Assembly: GCA_013398275.1 (NCBI GenBank)
Contig: VZSE01015197.1
Location: forward strand, 1,670,911 to 1,734,910
Direction of reading: 5' to 3'
DNA: 64,000 bases
Source: Promerops cafer
Taxonomy: Eukaryota; Chordata; Aves; Passeriformes; Nectariniidae
Shown here in pieces: positions 63,585 to 64,000 of this stretch. The notes under the pieces are model-generated. The model saw only the letters and a list, made by a program, of their open reading frames with translations, was not told the DNA's origin and ran no database searches. Positions within the stretch are counted from its first letter, which is position 1. Each line of letters starts with the position of its first letter. The position numbers and the translations under genes were made by a program.

Positions 63585-63790
63585 GTATTATGACACAGAA
63601 CAATGGAGACAATTATTTCTGAAGTTTATTAATGCTAATTAGCATATGGCATCTACGACAGCTGCTGATACTTCATTGCTAAATACTGAGGGACTAATTA
63701 GTGTTTGATGTTAATTAGCTTCTTTTGCATGTGCATTGTCCTTAGATGCATATGCACTGTCACCACTGGGCTATTAAAAATCTGGCCTAA
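63585..63790. promoter_or_regulatory. Homeodomain/octamer/E-box cluster, candidate enhancer
   Basis: Within about 130 bp lie three TAATTA-core sites. GCTAATTAGC (63634-63643) and ACTAATTAGT (63693-63702) are each a 10-bp palindrome, and TTAATTAG sits at 63711-63718. With them are a CATATG E-box (63643-63648), an octamer-like TTTGCAT (63724-63730) and the palindrome TGCATATGCA (63747-63756). A TGACAG word follows near 63804. LIM, paired-type and HOX homeodomains bind TAATTA, and POU factors bind the octamer. Dense, well-formed sites such as these are characteristic of conserved vertebrate developmental enhancers. No target gene is in the window, and function is inferred only from the motifs. 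Confidence 0.4.
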
Positions 63791-64000
63791 GCCTTCTTGC
63801 GGTGACAGGATACAGCATTTAGATTTTGCAGACTGTACAGTATAGCTCTCTAATGTGCCCTTAATAGCCACTACACGAGTTTTAACAAGGCAAACTCACA
63901 AATTTCCATTGCAATACATCAGAAAATTTATTTTAAATGTAGCTGAATAGTGTATAAATTGTTTAAAATTGACAGCTTCTAGCACTTTTATTGATAGAAA
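63791..64000. other. Window end, unassigned
   Basis: No gene is seen. The complexity of the sequence to about 63900 suggests that the putative regulatory region may extend rightwards. Confidence 0.4.

Overview
The window reads as AT-rich nuclear DNA of a bird. Two lines of evidence support this: six separate CR1 (chicken repeat 1) LINE copies, which are the dominant avian retroposon, and several solo or truncated LTRs of the endogenous-retrovirus types common in bird genomes. The lineage within birds cannot be fixed from the sequence alone, although the LTR families look like those of Neoaves. Nothing bacterial or viral is organised here: there are no operons, no CRISPR array, and no intact long reading frame.

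Layout. 1-1.03 kb: a patchwork of short coding-like reading frames on the + strand, possibly a decayed gene cut by the window edge. 1.67-1.81 kb: a perfect 41-bp inverted repeat. 1.95-2.18 kb: a CpG-dense GC-rich block ending at an undetermined base. 2.35-3.60 kb: a CR1 with a broken reverse transcriptase and an intact 3' end. 5.81-6.15 kb: 3' part of an LTR. 7.48-8.22 kb: a second CR1 containing a perfect 219-bp duplication split by a single N, very likely an assembly artefact. 12.21-12.50 kb: solo LTR (- strand) with a near-perfect 6-bp target duplication. 17.27-17.47 kb: possible exon-like segment (- strand). 22.97-23.51 kb: solo LTR. 25.96-26.10 and 27.49-27.71 kb: two CR1 3' ends (- strand). 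36.39-36.61 kb: CR1 fragment. 45.11-45.68 kb: LTR-like block. 48.38-48.96 kb: solo LTR (- strand). 50.28-51.14 kb: CR1 internal fragment (- strand). 53.74-54.42 kb: the most coding-like unexplained block, with a 3' splice-acceptor motif and three successive open frames (- strand). 57.72-58.30 kb: large compound microsatellites. 63.5-63.8 kb: a dense cluster of homeodomain, octamer and E-box words that looks like a developmental enhancer.

I found no complete protein-coding gene, tRNA, rRNA or convincing small RNA. The window is best read as a gene desert or a very large intron. The remaining tens of kilobases are AT-rich single-copy DNA in which I see only simple repeats. No functional system linking the features is visible; the retroposons are independent insertions on both strands. 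All repeat-family calls rest on recognition of consensus features, not on a database search.
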